From contig NZ_CP107945.1 in assembly GCF_036057275.1 (NCBI RefSeq), positions 5,332,001 to 5,396,000 of the forward strand: a stretch of DNA of 64,000 bases, given 5' to 3'. Position numbers and translations under genes: made by a program. A model generated the notes under the pieces. It was given only the letters and a program-made list of their open reading frames with translations. It did not search any database and was not told the origin of the DNA. Below, one piece after another: positions 34,177 through 43,151 of the stretch (positions are counted from its first letter, which is position 1; each line of letters opens with the position of its first letter). Source of the stretch: Streptomyces sp. NBC_00390. Lineage in GTDB: Bacteria > Actinomycetota > Actinomycetes > Streptomycetales > Streptomycetaceae.

Positions 34177-35460
34177 GTGAGGATGAGGGTGAACCGGGCC
34201 AGAGCGATCAGCACACCGGGTGAGGACGCCGGTGCGGGAGCCGCCATGTCCGTGGGCGGCGGCGGAGGAGGCCTCGGCGTCAATCTGCCGCTGCTGCGCA
34301 ACCACAACGCGGCGCTCGTGCTCGATCTCCTGCGCAGCGCCGGGGCGGACGGCATCAGCCGGCTCGAGCTCGCCGACCGTACGGGCCTGACCCCCCAGGC
34401 AGTCAGCAAGATCACGGCCCGGCTGCGGGACGACGAACTGCTCACGGAGGCCGGCCGGCTGGCCTCGACCGGCGGCAAGCCCCGCACCGTGCTGCGCCTG
34501 GTGCCGTCGGCGGCATACGCGGTGGGGGTGCAGCTGGACCGCGACGAGCTGACCTCGGTCCTGCTGGATCTGGCCGGCACGCGCGTCGCCACCCGGGTGG
34601 TCTCCCTGGACCTCGGCGCGGGCCCGGACGCCGTGACCGGGCGGGTGACGGAGGAGGTGCAGTCCCTGCTGGACGACTCCCTCACCGACAGGGCCGATGA
34701 CACCGACGGCGCGCCCACGAGCGAGGGGAACGAGGAGAGCGAGGGAGAGGGGACCGGGGCGCGGGTGCTCGGCGTCGGGGTCGCCATGCCCGGGCCGCTC
34801 GATCACTTCGCCGGAGTGCCGCACCGTGTCACCGGATACCCCGAGTGGGACGGCTACCCGCTGCGGGACGAGCTGTCCCGCCGGCTCGGGCTCCCGGTCG
34901 TGCTCGACAAGGACACCAACGCCGCCGCCCTCGGGCTCGCCCTGCGCGGGGCGGGCGAATCCTTCGCGTATCTGCACCTCGGCACCGGGATAGGGGCGGG
35001 GCTCGTGCTCGAGGGGGCGCTGTACCGGGGAGCACGGACGGGGGCCGGGGAGTTCGGGCACCAGGTCATCCAGCTCGACGGACCTCCGTGCGACTGCGGA
35101 AAACGGGGGTGCCTCGAAGCGCTGTGTCTGGCCGCCGTCGCCCGGGGCGACCTCTCCGAGGCCGCGCGGGTGCTCGGGGTCGGAGTCGGGAACCTCGTCG
35201 AACTGCTCGACATCGACCGTGTGCTGCTCGGCGGTCGGGTGGTCGCCATGGCCGAGGCGGAGTTCGTACGCGGAGTGCGGGCCGTACTCGCCTCGCGTAC
35301 CCGGGTCCGGGTCGCGCCCGCGGGCGGCGGCGCCCACCGGGTCGCGGAGGGCGCCGCGCAGCTGGTGCTCGCGCCGGTGTTCGGACGCGCCGAGGTGGCG
35401 TACGCGTCCCACCACGGGCTGAGGCCGAGCCCCGGTTCCCGCCCAATCACGATCGAGTGA
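34177..35460 (+). CDS. ROK-family transcriptional regulator
   Basis: This 427-aa protein has an N-terminal winged HTH (LLRSAGADGISRLELADRTG, then LTPQAVSKI) and a ROK sugar-kinase-like domain. Visible motifs are GVAMPGPL, DKDTNAAALG, HLGTGIGAGLVLEGALYRGA and the zinc site CDCGKRGCLE. After the zinc motif the chain is shorter than in most ROK proteins before DIDRVLLGG. The GTG start at 34177 is used; ATG 34246 (MSVGGGG) may be the true start. It probably represses the divergent oxidoreductase operon in response to a sugar. Confidence 0.88.
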   Translation: MRMRVNRARAISTPGEDAGAGAAMSVGGGGGGLGVNLPLLRNHNAALVLDLLRSAGADGISRLELADRTGLTPQAVSKITARLRDDELLTEAGRLASTGGKPRTVLRLVPSAAYAVGVQLDRDELTSVLLDLAGTRVATRVVSLDLGAGPDAVTGRVTEEVQSLLDDSLTDRADDTDGAPTSEGNEESEGEGTGARVLGVGVAMPGPLDHFAGVPHRVTGYPEWDGYPLRDELSRRLGLPVVLDKDTNAAALGLALRGAGESFAYLHLGTGIGAGLVLEGALYRGARTGAGEFGHQVIQLDGPPCDCGKRGCLEALCLAAVARGDLSEAARVLGVGVGNLVELLDIDRVLLGGRVVAMAEAEFVRGVRAVLASRTRVRVAPAGGGAHRVAEGAAQLVLAPVFGRAEVAYASHHGLRPSPGSRPITIE

Positions 35461-35603
35461 AAATACGCCGACAGGTGGGGAGGGTTGCGGCTGTTCGGCC
35501 CTACGGGAGCGTCCCGGCCACGGCCCGACGGCTTTGATGGGGGCAGGGTCTTCGGCCACGGCCGGGTGATCCCCCGGCGGTCCGCGAGCAGCAAAGGCCT
35601 CTC

Positions 35604-36584
35604 ATGCGTAAGCGCAACGCCCTCGCCCTCTCGGTCGCCGCGGCCACGATCGTGCCGGTGGCGTTGACCGGTACGTCGGCCGTGGCGTCCGGTTCGTCGG
35701 GCGCGCAGGCGCGTTCGTCGGTTGCCGCGGCGCGTGCGCCGGTCGGAGCAGCGCGGCCCGAGGCCGCGCCCGGCGCCCCGGCACCGAACGAGCGGGCACC
35801 GCGCGCGGACCGGCCCGCAGGACAGGCCGATGCGCCCGTCGCGGAGGCGGGCGCGGCGCGGTCCGCGGACCGGTTCGCCGACCAGCAGCCCGTCTGCGGC
35901 AAGGCGTCCGACCCCCTGTTCCCCATCGCCACCCGCATCCACGGCGGACCGGAGACCCAGCAGCCCGGTGCGGGTCCGCAGACCTGGTCGGTCGATCTGC
36001 GCAACACCACCCGGGAGATGTGCCATCACATCCACCCGGTGATCATCCTCACCGGCGGCCCCGGACTGACCGCGGACCGGGTCGCCATGGAGTTCTACGA
36101 CGAGTCCGAGGCCCGCTGGCGTCCGGTCATGCTGGAACGGACCACTCAGGACGAGCTCGTCGGGGCCTTCGACGACGGCTTCCCCGGCTTCGTCGTCCCT
36201 GCGGAGAGGACCGTCTCCGTCAAGGTGCGCATCGCCCTCGACGCCGGCACCCCGCCGAACGCGGTGACCGTGAACGCCGCGATCGTGCAGCGCCAGGGGG
36301 CCGACGGCGACTGGGTCGGCGAGTCCGGCGACTACCGCTTCGAGGTCGTCGAGGCGGACCGGCGCACCCCGGCCCCCGGCGACTCGCCGACGGCCACCAG
36401 CTCGCCGTCGGACACCGGCTCGGCGACGGCCACCGCCCCGCCCACCGCCCTCACGGATGAGCTCGCCACCACCGGGTCGCGTCCCCGGCTCGTGATCGCC
36501 GCCGCCGTGGGTGCGGTCGTCCTGTCCGCGGCCGGCGCCCTGCTGCTCCTCGTGCGGCGGCGCCCCGGGTCTCGCAGACGCTGA
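35604..36584 (+). CDS. Secreted cell-wall-anchored protein with LAxTG sorting signal
   Basis: This 326-aa protein has a signal peptide (MRKRNALALSVAAATIVPVA), an Ala/Pro-rich linker, a beta-rich central domain (DPLFPIATRIHGGPE, then VDLRNTTREMCHHIHPVIIL) and a Thr/Ser/Pro spacer. It ends with the sorting signal LATTG, a hydrophobic helix and the basic tail RRRPGSRRR. This is a class E sortase substrate, consistent with the sortase at 28096-28887. The function of the displayed domain is unknown. Confidence 0.8.
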   Translation: MRKRNALALSVAAATIVPVALTGTSAVASGSSGAQARSSVAAARAPVGAARPEAAPGAPAPNERAPRADRPAGQADAPVAEAGAARSADRFADQQPVCGKASDPLFPIATRIHGGPETQQPGAGPQTWSVDLRNTTREMCHHIHPVIILTGGPGLTADRVAMEFYDESEARWRPVMLERTTQDELVGAFDDGFPGFVVPAERTVSVKVRIALDAGTPPNAVTVNAAIVQRQGADGDWVGESGDYRFEVVEADRRTPAPGDSPTATSSPSDTGSATATAPPTALTDELATTGSRPRLVIAAAVGAVVLSAAGALLLLVRRRPGSRRR

Positions 36585-36625
36585 CCGTCGCCGAACGTTC
36601 ATATGGATCTGCGAGCATCTGGCCG

Positions 36626-37303
36626 GTGGACCACCCGAACGACCAGGCGCCCGGCGCCCCCGTCCGCTCCGGCATCCCCGAGCACGGACGCATCCCCAAG
36701 TACTACGCCGTCAAGGCCCGTATCTCCGGCCTCATAGAGGAACTGGGCGAAGGCGGACTGCTGCCCACCGAGCGGGACCTCGCCGTCCGCTACGAGGTCT
36801 CCCGCGAGACCGTGCGCCAGACGCTGCGCGAACTCCTGCTGGAGGGGCGGCTGCGCCGCCAGGGCCGCGGGACCGTCGTCGCCGGCCCCAAGCTGGAGCA
36901 GCCGCTGTCACTCGCCGGCTACACCGAGGGTGTACGGCGCCAGGGCCGGATGCCCGGCCGTAACCTGGTCACGCTCGACCGCTTCCCCTGCTCCGACGCG
37001 CTCGCCGCCGAGATCGGGGCAGGGCGCGGCGAACCCGTCTGGCACATGGAGCGCGTGCTGCTCGCGGACGACGAGCGCGTCGGCCTGGAGAGCACGTACA
37101 TCTCCGTCGCCCGCGTGCCGGCCTCCTTCAACGGCGGCACGCCCACCGTCGTCAAGAGCTACACGGCGGACGTGGTCTCCCAGCCGCAGTCGCTGAGCGT
37201 CGCCGTCCCGGCCGGGGCCTCCAGCGTGAGCTTCCGCTTCCGCTACACCGGCGCGAACAACTGGTACTGGATGGTCGACGGGGTGAAGATCACCGCTTCG
37301 TGA
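36626..37303 (+). pseudogene. Chimeric gene: GntR/UTRA N-terminus fused to a secreted-protein C-terminus
   Basis: Residues ~21-85 are a GntR winged HTH (IPKYYAVKARISGLIEEL, then LLPTERDLAVRYEVSRETVR). Residues ~90-165 are the start of a UTRA ligand domain, ending ERVGLESTYISVARVP. From about residue 166 (near base 37121) the sequence changes to SFNGGTPTVVKSYTADVV, PQSLSVAVPAGASSVSFRF and NNWYWMVDGVKI, which looks like the final beta-sandwich strands of a secreted hydrolase. The fusion is in frame. The regulator has lost over half its effector domain, so normal function is unlikely. Confidence 0.7.
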
Positions 37304-37392
37304 TGAGGGTGGGGGCGTCGCCACAATGCTGTCGCGGCGCCCCCAGGACGCACATATCTGTACCGGCAGGAGTCCGCCCCACGGCCCCCGTC

Positions 37393-38172
37393 TCAGACGA
37401 GGTGGACGAGGTCCGCGATCGAATCGGCGACCTCTGTCGGCCGGTACGGATAGCGCTCGATGTCACCCGCCGTCGTCAGCCCGGTGAGCACCAGGAACGT
37501 CTGCATGCCGGCCTCCAGGCCCGCGAGCACGTCGGTGTCCATGCGGTCACCGATCATGGCGGAAGCCTCGGAGTGTGCCCCGATGACGTTCAGGCCCGTT
37601 CGCATCATCAGCGGGTTCGGCTTGCCCACGAAGTACGGCTCCTTGCCCGTCGCCTTCGTGATCAGCGCAGCGACGGAACCGGTTGCCGGAAGGGCGCCCT
37701 GGGGGGACGGGCCGGTGTTGTCCGGGTTGGTGGCGATGAACCGGGCGCCGTTGTCGATCAGTCGGATCGCCTTCGTCAGCGCCTCGAACGAGTAGGTCCG
37801 GGTCTCACCCAGGATCACGAATTCGGGATCATGGTCAGTCATCACATAGCCCACATCGTGCAGAGCCGTCGTCAGGCCGGCCTCGCCGATGACGTAGGCC
37901 GTGCCGCCAGGGTGCTGACCGTCCAGGAACTTGGCCGTCGCCAGAGCCGAGGTCCAGATGTTCTCCACCGGCACTTCGAGACCGATCCGGATCAGCCGGG
38001 CGTGAAGATCACGCGCCGTGTAGATCGAGTTGTTCGTGAGGACCAGGAACGGCTTACCCGATTCACGGAGCTTCTTGATGAAGGCATCCGCACCGGGGAT
38101 GGGCACACCCTCGTGCATCAGTACCCCATCCATATCGGTGAGCCACGATTCGATGGGCTTGCGATCAGTCAT
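37393..38172 (-). CDS. HAD-IIA family (NagD-like) phosphatase
   Basis: This 259-aa protein has HAD motif I DMDGVL at residues ~13-18, motif II in FLVLTNNS, the lysine region in VGKPNPLMM and motif III GDRMDTDVLAGLEAG. The C2-type cap lies between. It starts at ATG 38172 (MTDRKPI) with AGGAG eight bases upstream. NagD-like enzymes dephosphorylate sugar phosphates or nucleotides; the physiological substrate is unknown. Confidence 0.9.
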   Translation of the reverse strand: MTDRKPIESWLTDMDGVLMHEGVPIPGADAFIKKLRESGKPFLVLTNNSIYTARDLHARLIRIGLEVPVENIWTSALATAKFLDGQHPGGTAYVIGEAGLTTALHDVGYVMTDHDPEFVILGETRTYSFEALTKAIRLIDNGARFIATNPDNTGPSPQGALPATGSVAALITKATGKEPYFVGKPNPLMMRTGLNVIGAHSEASAMIGDRMDTDVLAGLEAGMQTFLVLTGLTTAGDIERYPYRPTEVADSIADLVHLV

Positions 38173-38352
38173 GGGTGGGCTCCTGTCGTACGCGGACATG
38201 GGATGACCATGCTATTCAGTCATCGCTGTCGGGGCCCTTGCGTATCGGAGCCCGGACGCAGAACAGGGGCCGGCAGGTTCCTTTTCATTCAGTGAACTGC
38301 CTACGCGCCCCCCGAAGAGACGGGGCGGGGGCGGAAGGATCTTCGCAAACGG

Positions 38353-39057
38353 CTAACCGACCGGCCCGCCCCGCCCGATCCGTGCCCCCAGTCCGTCCAG
38401 CAGTACCTCCAGTGCCGCCCGGAACACCCGCTCACCCGTCATCGTCGCCATATGTGCCGAGCTGCGCGCGATCGACGGGTAGCGGGACGGGTCGGCTGCC
38501 ACGTATTCCCGGGTCCAGGCCGCCTCGTCGCCCGCCTGTGCCGCCGGGTCGAGGGTGGCGAAGGCGGCGTCCATGCCGGACCAGGCGAGGGTGAAGTCGC
38601 CGTAGACACGGTGCAGGAGGGCGGACAGCCCGGGGCCGCAGCCGGCTTCGGTGAAGGCGGTCAGGATGTGCTCGACGATCCGCATCTCCGCCGGTCGCCG
38701 CGTTGTCCGGTACGTGGCGACGACTGCGGCCGCCGGATGCCGCAGGGCCGTCTCGCGGCTGCTGACCGCCAGGTCGCGCAGGGTCGTCCGCCAGTCGCCG
38801 GGGGTCGGCGCGAAGGTCTCCAGAATCTCCTCGAAGAGCCGGTCCGCGAGAAGCAGATGCAACTCGTCCTTGTCCGCGACATGCCGGTACAGCGCCGACG
38901 GGTCCACGCCGAGCCGGGCCGCCAGCTTCCTCACGGTCAGCGACTCCGCGCCGTGTTCGTCGCAGAGCGCCAGTGCCGCGTCCACGATGATCGGCGCGTC
39001 CAGGACCACCTTGGGCGGCCGCCCCCTGCCCCGTGTCGCCGTGCCTTCCGATGCCAT
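38353..39057 (-). CDS. TetR-family transcriptional regulator
   Basis: This 234-aa protein begins MASEGTATRGRGRPPKVVLD, with the HTH at residues ~20-65 (LTVRKLAARLGVDPSALYRH). The C-terminal domain is of the TetR_C_1/tetracycline-repressor type. It is divergent from the permease/amidohydrolase operon with a 135-bp gap and most likely represses it. The gap has an AT-rich stretch (GGGAAATATTTTTCCC) that is a near-perfect palindrome at about 39112-39127. Confidence 0.88.
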   Translation of the reverse strand: MASEGTATRGRGRPPKVVLDAPIIVDAALALCDEHGAESLTVRKLAARLGVDPSALYRHVADKDELHLLLADRLFEEILETFAPTPGDWRTTLRDLAVSSRETALRHPAAAVVATYRTTRRPAEMRIVEHILTAFTEAGCGPGLSALLHRVYGDFTLAWSGMDAAFATLDPAAQAGDEAAWTREYVAADPSRYPSIARSSAHMATMTGERVFRAALEVLLDGLGARIGRGGPVG

Positions 39058-39111
39058 GCACCCGATGAGATCAGTCGGCGGCACCCCCGGGCAAGCCCGT
39101 GCCTCCACCCG

Positions 39112-39127
39112 GGAAATATTTTTCCCA
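39112..39127. promoter_or_regulatory. AT-rich palindrome upstream of the APC permease operon
   Basis: GGGAAATATTTTTCCC is an almost perfect inverted repeat between the TetR gene and the APC permease gene. It is very AT-rich for this genome and is a good operator candidate for the TetR protein, or part of the promoter. Confidence 0.5.
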
Positions 39128-39192
39128 CACTGTTGACTTAATCGGTCGGCGGGCGCTTTCCTTCCTTCACCCCGGACCGAGGAGGACCGCGC

Positions 39193-40677
39193 ATGGACGA
39201 CGGCCAGAACTCCCGTCACGACGAGTTCCGCAAGACCCTCCGCACCCGCCACGGCGTGATCATCGCGCTCGCCAACATCAGCCCCACCGTCTCCATCGGC
39301 ATCGGACTCGGCTTCCTCGCCGCCGTTGCCGGAACGTCGCTGCCCGCCGCGTTCCTGCTGGCCGCGCTCCCGATCCTCGCCGTGTCCGGCGGCTATGCCC
39401 GCCTCGCCGCACGTGACCCCAACTGCGGCACCGCGTACATCTGGGTCCGCCGCGCACTCGGCCCGTGGACCGGATATCTCACCGGCTGGACCTCGGTCGC
39501 GACCAACATCATGTTCCTCTCCTACGCAGGTCAGCTGACCGGTCAGTTCACCCTCCAACTCGCCCATGAAATAGGACTGTTCAGTACGGAGTCGACGCTT
39601 GCGGTCACGCTCACCGGCCTGCTGTGGACCGGTCTGATCGTGATCGGCGCGATGCGCGGGGTGAAGGACGCGACCGCCGTGCAGTCGGTGCTGCTCGGCC
39701 TGTCCGCGGTGGTCGTCCTGGCGGTCGTCGTCACCGCCTTCGTGCGCGGGAACGCCGCGCCGGTGCAGGCGTCCTGGTTCTCGCCGTTCGGCTTCCCCGA
39801 CACGCTCACCCTGCTCAGCGCGACGGTGCTCGCCGCGTACATGTTCTGGGGCTGGGAGAGCGCCTTCAGCGTGGTCGAGGAGAACGCCGAGGCGCGGTCC
39901 TCGGGCCGGGCCGGCCTGATAGCGATCGTGGTCACACTGGCACTGTTCCTGATCGGCGCGGCCGGCTTCCTGCACGCGCTCACCCCCGGGCAGCTCGCCG
40001 ACCCGCTCGCCGGGATCACCGAACTCTCCCGCACCTTCTACGGAACCGGCGGCGCGATCGCCGCGATCGCCGCGATGCTCGCCGCCACCGTCGCCTGCAT
40101 GCAGTCCTCGGCGATCGCCGGGTCCCGGCTCACCCTGGCGATGGGCCGCGACGGGGTGCTCGGCCCCAGCTGGGCCCGGCTGCACCCGTCCCGCCGCACA
40201 CCGGTCACCTCCACCCTGCGCACCGCAGGGCTCGCCGTCGCGCTCTCCGTGGCCGGGCTCGCCGTCGGCGAACTCTCCGAGGTCGTCCTCGCGGTCGTCA
40301 ACTCGGTCGGCATCCTGGTGTCGTTGATGTACGGCATCGGGGGCTGGGCGTGCGTGATCACTTTCCGTCACGAGCTGCGCGGCGGACGCCTCCGCGACAT
40401 CCTCACCGTGGGCGTACTGCCCGCGCTCGGCGGGACGTCGCTGCTCTTCCTCGGCGGCCTGGTCGCGTACCTGCAGTGGACCTCCGTCGGCCACATGGCC
40501 TTCGACCCGGAGAACGGGCGCTTCCTCACCGCCCTTCCGCTCGGCGCCGTCCTCCTCGGCGTCCCTGCCGCCCTCTGGACCCGCTACCGCCGCAAGGCCG
40601 CCTACTTCACCCAGCCCGTACCCCCGCTCGCACCCGCACCCATGTCCGTATCCACCCCCACTGGAGTCTCAGCGTGA
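39193..40677 (+). CDS. APC-superfamily amino acid/polyamine permease
   Basis: This 494-aa membrane protein has about 12 hydrophobic segments. The APC pattern is visible: HGVIIALANISPTVSIGIGL in TM1, the SGGYARLAARDPNCGTAYIW region and WGWESAFSVVEENAEARSS. It starts at ATG 39193 after a GAGGA. The downstream amidohydrolase overlaps its stop by four bases (GTGA), so uptake and hydrolysis of the same substrate is likely. The substrate itself is unknown. Confidence 0.9.
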   Translation: MDDGQNSRHDEFRKTLRTRHGVIIALANISPTVSIGIGLGFLAAVAGTSLPAAFLLAALPILAVSGGYARLAARDPNCGTAYIWVRRALGPWTGYLTGWTSVATNIMFLSYAGQLTGQFTLQLAHEIGLFSTESTLAVTLTGLLWTGLIVIGAMRGVKDATAVQSVLLGLSAVVVLAVVVTAFVRGNAAPVQASWFSPFGFPDTLTLLSATVLAAYMFWGWESAFSVVEENAEARSSGRAGLIAIVVTLALFLIGAAGFLHALTPGQLADPLAGITELSRTFYGTGGAIAAIAAMLAATVACMQSSAIAGSRLTLAMGRDGVLGPSWARLHPSRRTPVTSTLRTAGLAVALSVAGLAVGELSEVVLAVVNSVGILVSLMYGIGGWACVITFRHELRGGRLRDILTVGVLPALGGTSLLFLGGLVAYLQWTSVGHMAFDPENGRFLTALPLGAVLLGVPAALWTRYRRKAAYFTQPVPPLAPAPMSVSTPTGVSA

Positions 40678-42341
40678 GCACCGCCCCCGATCTCGTCCTC
40701 CTCAACGGCAGCGTCTGGACCGCCGGACCGGCCCGCACCCGCGCCTCGGCCCTCGCGGTCACCGGCGACCGGATCAGCGCGGTCGGCAGCGACCGCGAGA
40801 TACGCGAGCTGGCCGGGCCCCACAGCGAAGTGGTCGATCTGGAGGGGCGGTTCGCGCTCCCCGGGTTCACCGATGCGCATGTGCACCCGGTGATCGCGGG
40901 CATCGGGATGCTCGGCTGCGACCTGTCCGATGCGCGGGACGCGGACGCGTACCGCAGGATCATCCGCTCGTACGCGGACGCACATCCGGAGGAGGAGTGG
41001 ATCGTCGGCAGCGGCTGGTCGTTCGACGCGTTCCCGGGCGGGCTGCCGCCGCGCGGGCTGCTGGACGAGGTGGTGCCGGACCGGCCCGCGTACTTCCCGG
41101 TGCGGGACGGGCACTCCGCGTGGGCCAACGCCCGCGCGCTCGCCCTGGCCGGCGTCGCCCGCAACACCCCGGACCCGGCCGACGGCCGTATCGAACGCGA
41201 TCCGGACGGCGAGCCGACCGGTGTGCTGCACGAGGGCGCCATGGGACTGGTCGGCGACAGAACCCCGCCGGTCTCCGCCGCCCGGGCCCGCGCCGGACTC
41301 CTCGCCGCTCAGGCGCACCTCCACTCCCTCGGCATCACCGGCTGGCAGGACGCTCTGGTCGGCGCGTACGGCGGCTTCCCCGACCCGCTCGATGCCTACC
41401 TCGCCGCCGACGCCGACGGCTCGCTCACCGCACGCGTCCGCGGCGCCCTCTGGTGGGACCGAGAGGCCGGCCTGGAGCAGATCGAGTCGCTGCTCGCACG
41501 GCGGGCGAAGGCGGCCGCGCAGGGCGGGCGGCGGTTCACCGCGGGCAGCGTGAAGATCATGCAGGACGGGGTGGTGGAGAACTTCTCCGCCGCCATGCTG
41601 GAGCCCTACCTGGACTCCTGCGGCTGCCCCGGCGACAACTGCGGACTGTCCATGGTCGATCCGGCACTGCTCCGTGAGGCCGCGGTCAGTCTGGACGCCG
41701 AAGGGTTCCAGATCCACTTCCACGCTCTCGGCGACCGTGCCGTCCGCGAGGCCCTGGACTCACTGGAAGCCGCCGTCGCCGCCAACGGCCACACCGGCAA
41801 CCGGCACCACCTGGCCCACCTCCAAGTCGTCCACCCCGATGACATCCCGCGCTTTCGCACCCTGCGCGCCACCGCCAACATCCAGCCGCTGTGGGCCGCC
41901 CACGAACCTGCCATGGACGACCTCACGCTGCCCTTCCTGGGCGCGGAGCGCGGCGCCCTCCAGTACCCCTTCGGCGCACTTCACGCGGCGGGCGCGGTGC
42001 TCGCGGCCGGCAGCGACTGGTTCGTCTCCAGCCCCGACCCGATGCACGGTATCCACGTCGCCGTGAACCGCCAGGTCTGGCCGGAGGAGCTGGGCGAGCC
42101 CGAACCACGTCCCCCGTTCCTGCCGCACCAGCGCCTCACCCTCACCGACGCGCTTGCCGCGTACACGGCAGGTTCGGCCTGGGTGAACCACCAGGACGAG
42201 GCCGGCGTCCTCGCCACCGGGCGGCTCGCGGACATCGCGGTCCTGGACCGGGACCCGTTCGCCGTCGACCCGCGGGAGCTGCACGGAATCCGCTGTGTGC
42301 GGACGTACGTGGGCGGCGCCCAGGTGCATGTCGCGGACTGA
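40674..42341 (+). CDS. Amidohydrolase family protein (YtcJ-like)
   Basis: This 555-aa protein starts at GTG 40674, overlapping the permease stop. The amidohydrolase_3 pattern is clear: GRFALPGFTDAHVHPVIAG with the metal-binding HxH, a conserved Lys region in GSVKIMQDGVVEN, FQIHFHALGDRAVREAL and GSDWFVSSPDPMHGI with the late metal Asp. It probably hydrolyses an N-acyl or cyclic amide compound brought in by the APC permease. A 42342-42571 gap with no gene follows. Confidence 0.9.
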   Translation: MSTAPDLVLLNGSVWTAGPARTRASALAVTGDRISAVGSDREIRELAGPHSEVVDLEGRFALPGFTDAHVHPVIAGIGMLGCDLSDARDADAYRRIIRSYADAHPEEEWIVGSGWSFDAFPGGLPPRGLLDEVVPDRPAYFPVRDGHSAWANARALALAGVARNTPDPADGRIERDPDGEPTGVLHEGAMGLVGDRTPPVSAARARAGLLAAQAHLHSLGITGWQDALVGAYGGFPDPLDAYLAADADGSLTARVRGALWWDREAGLEQIESLLARRAKAAAQGGRRFTAGSVKIMQDGVVENFSAAMLEPYLDSCGCPGDNCGLSMVDPALLREAAVSLDAEGFQIHFHALGDRAVREALDSLEAAVAANGHTGNRHHLAHLQVVHPDDIPRFRTLRATANIQPLWAAHEPAMDDLTLPFLGAERGALQYPFGALHAAGAVLAAGSDWFVSSPDPMHGIHVAVNRQVWPEELGEPEPRPPFLPHQRLTLTDALAAYTAGSAWVNHQDEAGVLATGRLADIAVLDRDPFAVDPRELHGIRCVRTYVGGAQVHVAD

Positions 42342-42571
42342 GACGGGGTGCCGTGCGGTGGCCCACAGCCGGTTCGTGATCCAGGTCGCGGGCCGGGGTC
42401 CGGGGTCGGCTCCGGGCCCGTGCCCCCGGCGCGGGCCGGGGCCAGGGCCTCGATCGCGGATCTCGTCGATCGCATCTGAGCAGGTCACAGGCCTGGGTGG
42501 ACCACTTGGCCGCTCCTGCGGATGCGGAAACGGGCCGCACGCGTGAATCTGGCGATGTCAGGAGGTTCACG

Positions 42572-43150
42572 ATGCGTTCCGGTTCGACAACTCTCCGTTC
42601 CGCAGGGGTCGCCGCCGTGCTCGCCCTGGCGGCGCCGTGCACGGCGGCCCTCGCGGACGACTCCGCGCAGGTCGGCATCGCCCCGCCGCGGCCTGCGCCC
42701 GGCGGCGGGGTCAAGATCCCCGTGCCGGGCTGCCACGACGGAACGGCGACCGTCACGTCCGAGGCCTTCCTCGCGGACGCCGAAGCCTCCGGCGGGACCG
42801 GTCCGGGCACTTCGGAGTACGGACAGACACAGGCCAGGTCCGATACGACGCCGGAGACCTTCGGTGTGAGCCCGGACTGCGGTGACCGGGCGGCAGGACG
42901 GCTCGACGCCGTACGTCACCGGCGGGCAGCGTCCCCCGAGGCACGGGCCGGCGGGGCGCACGAGGCACCCGTGCCCCCCGTCCGCGGGGGCGGCGGCACC
43001 GCCGCACCGGCCGCGGCCGACGGTCCCGCCCACCACAAGGACACCGGCCCCGGCAGGACGCACACCGTGGTCGGCCTGGTGCTCGCCGGCGCCGCGGCCG
43101 TCGCAGTCGCGGTGCGCAGCACCCGCCGCCGTCGTACGGGAGCCGAGTGA
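42572..43150 (+). CDS. Secreted, membrane-anchored protein next to a class F sortase
   Basis: This 192-aa protein starts at ATG 42572 with AGGAGG nine bases upstream. It has a signal peptide (VAAVLALAAPCTAALA), a mature part with one Cys pair (GCHDG and PDCGD) and a Pro/Ala-rich spacer. It ends in a C-terminal membrane helix (VVGLVLAGAAAVAVAV) and a basic tail. No LPxTG or LAxTG motif precedes the helix. It ends one base before the sortase start. Such pairs are common in Streptomyces; function unknown. Confidence 0.7.
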   Translation: MRSGSTTLRSAGVAAVLALAAPCTAALADDSAQVGIAPPRPAPGGGVKIPVPGCHDGTATVTSEAFLADAEASGGTGPGTSEYGQTQARSDTTPETFGVSPDCGDRAAGRLDAVRHRRAASPEARAGGAHEAPVPPVRGGGGTAAPAAADGPAHHKDTGPGRTHTVVGLVLAGAAAVAVAVRSTRRRRTGAE

Positions 43151-43151
43151 C

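Noticed and set aside
38353..40494. Long minus-strand frame joining the TetR gene with sequence antisense to the APC permease
   Set aside because: Only the part from 39057 down codes for a real protein (TetR); the upstream extension is antisense low-complexity sequence.
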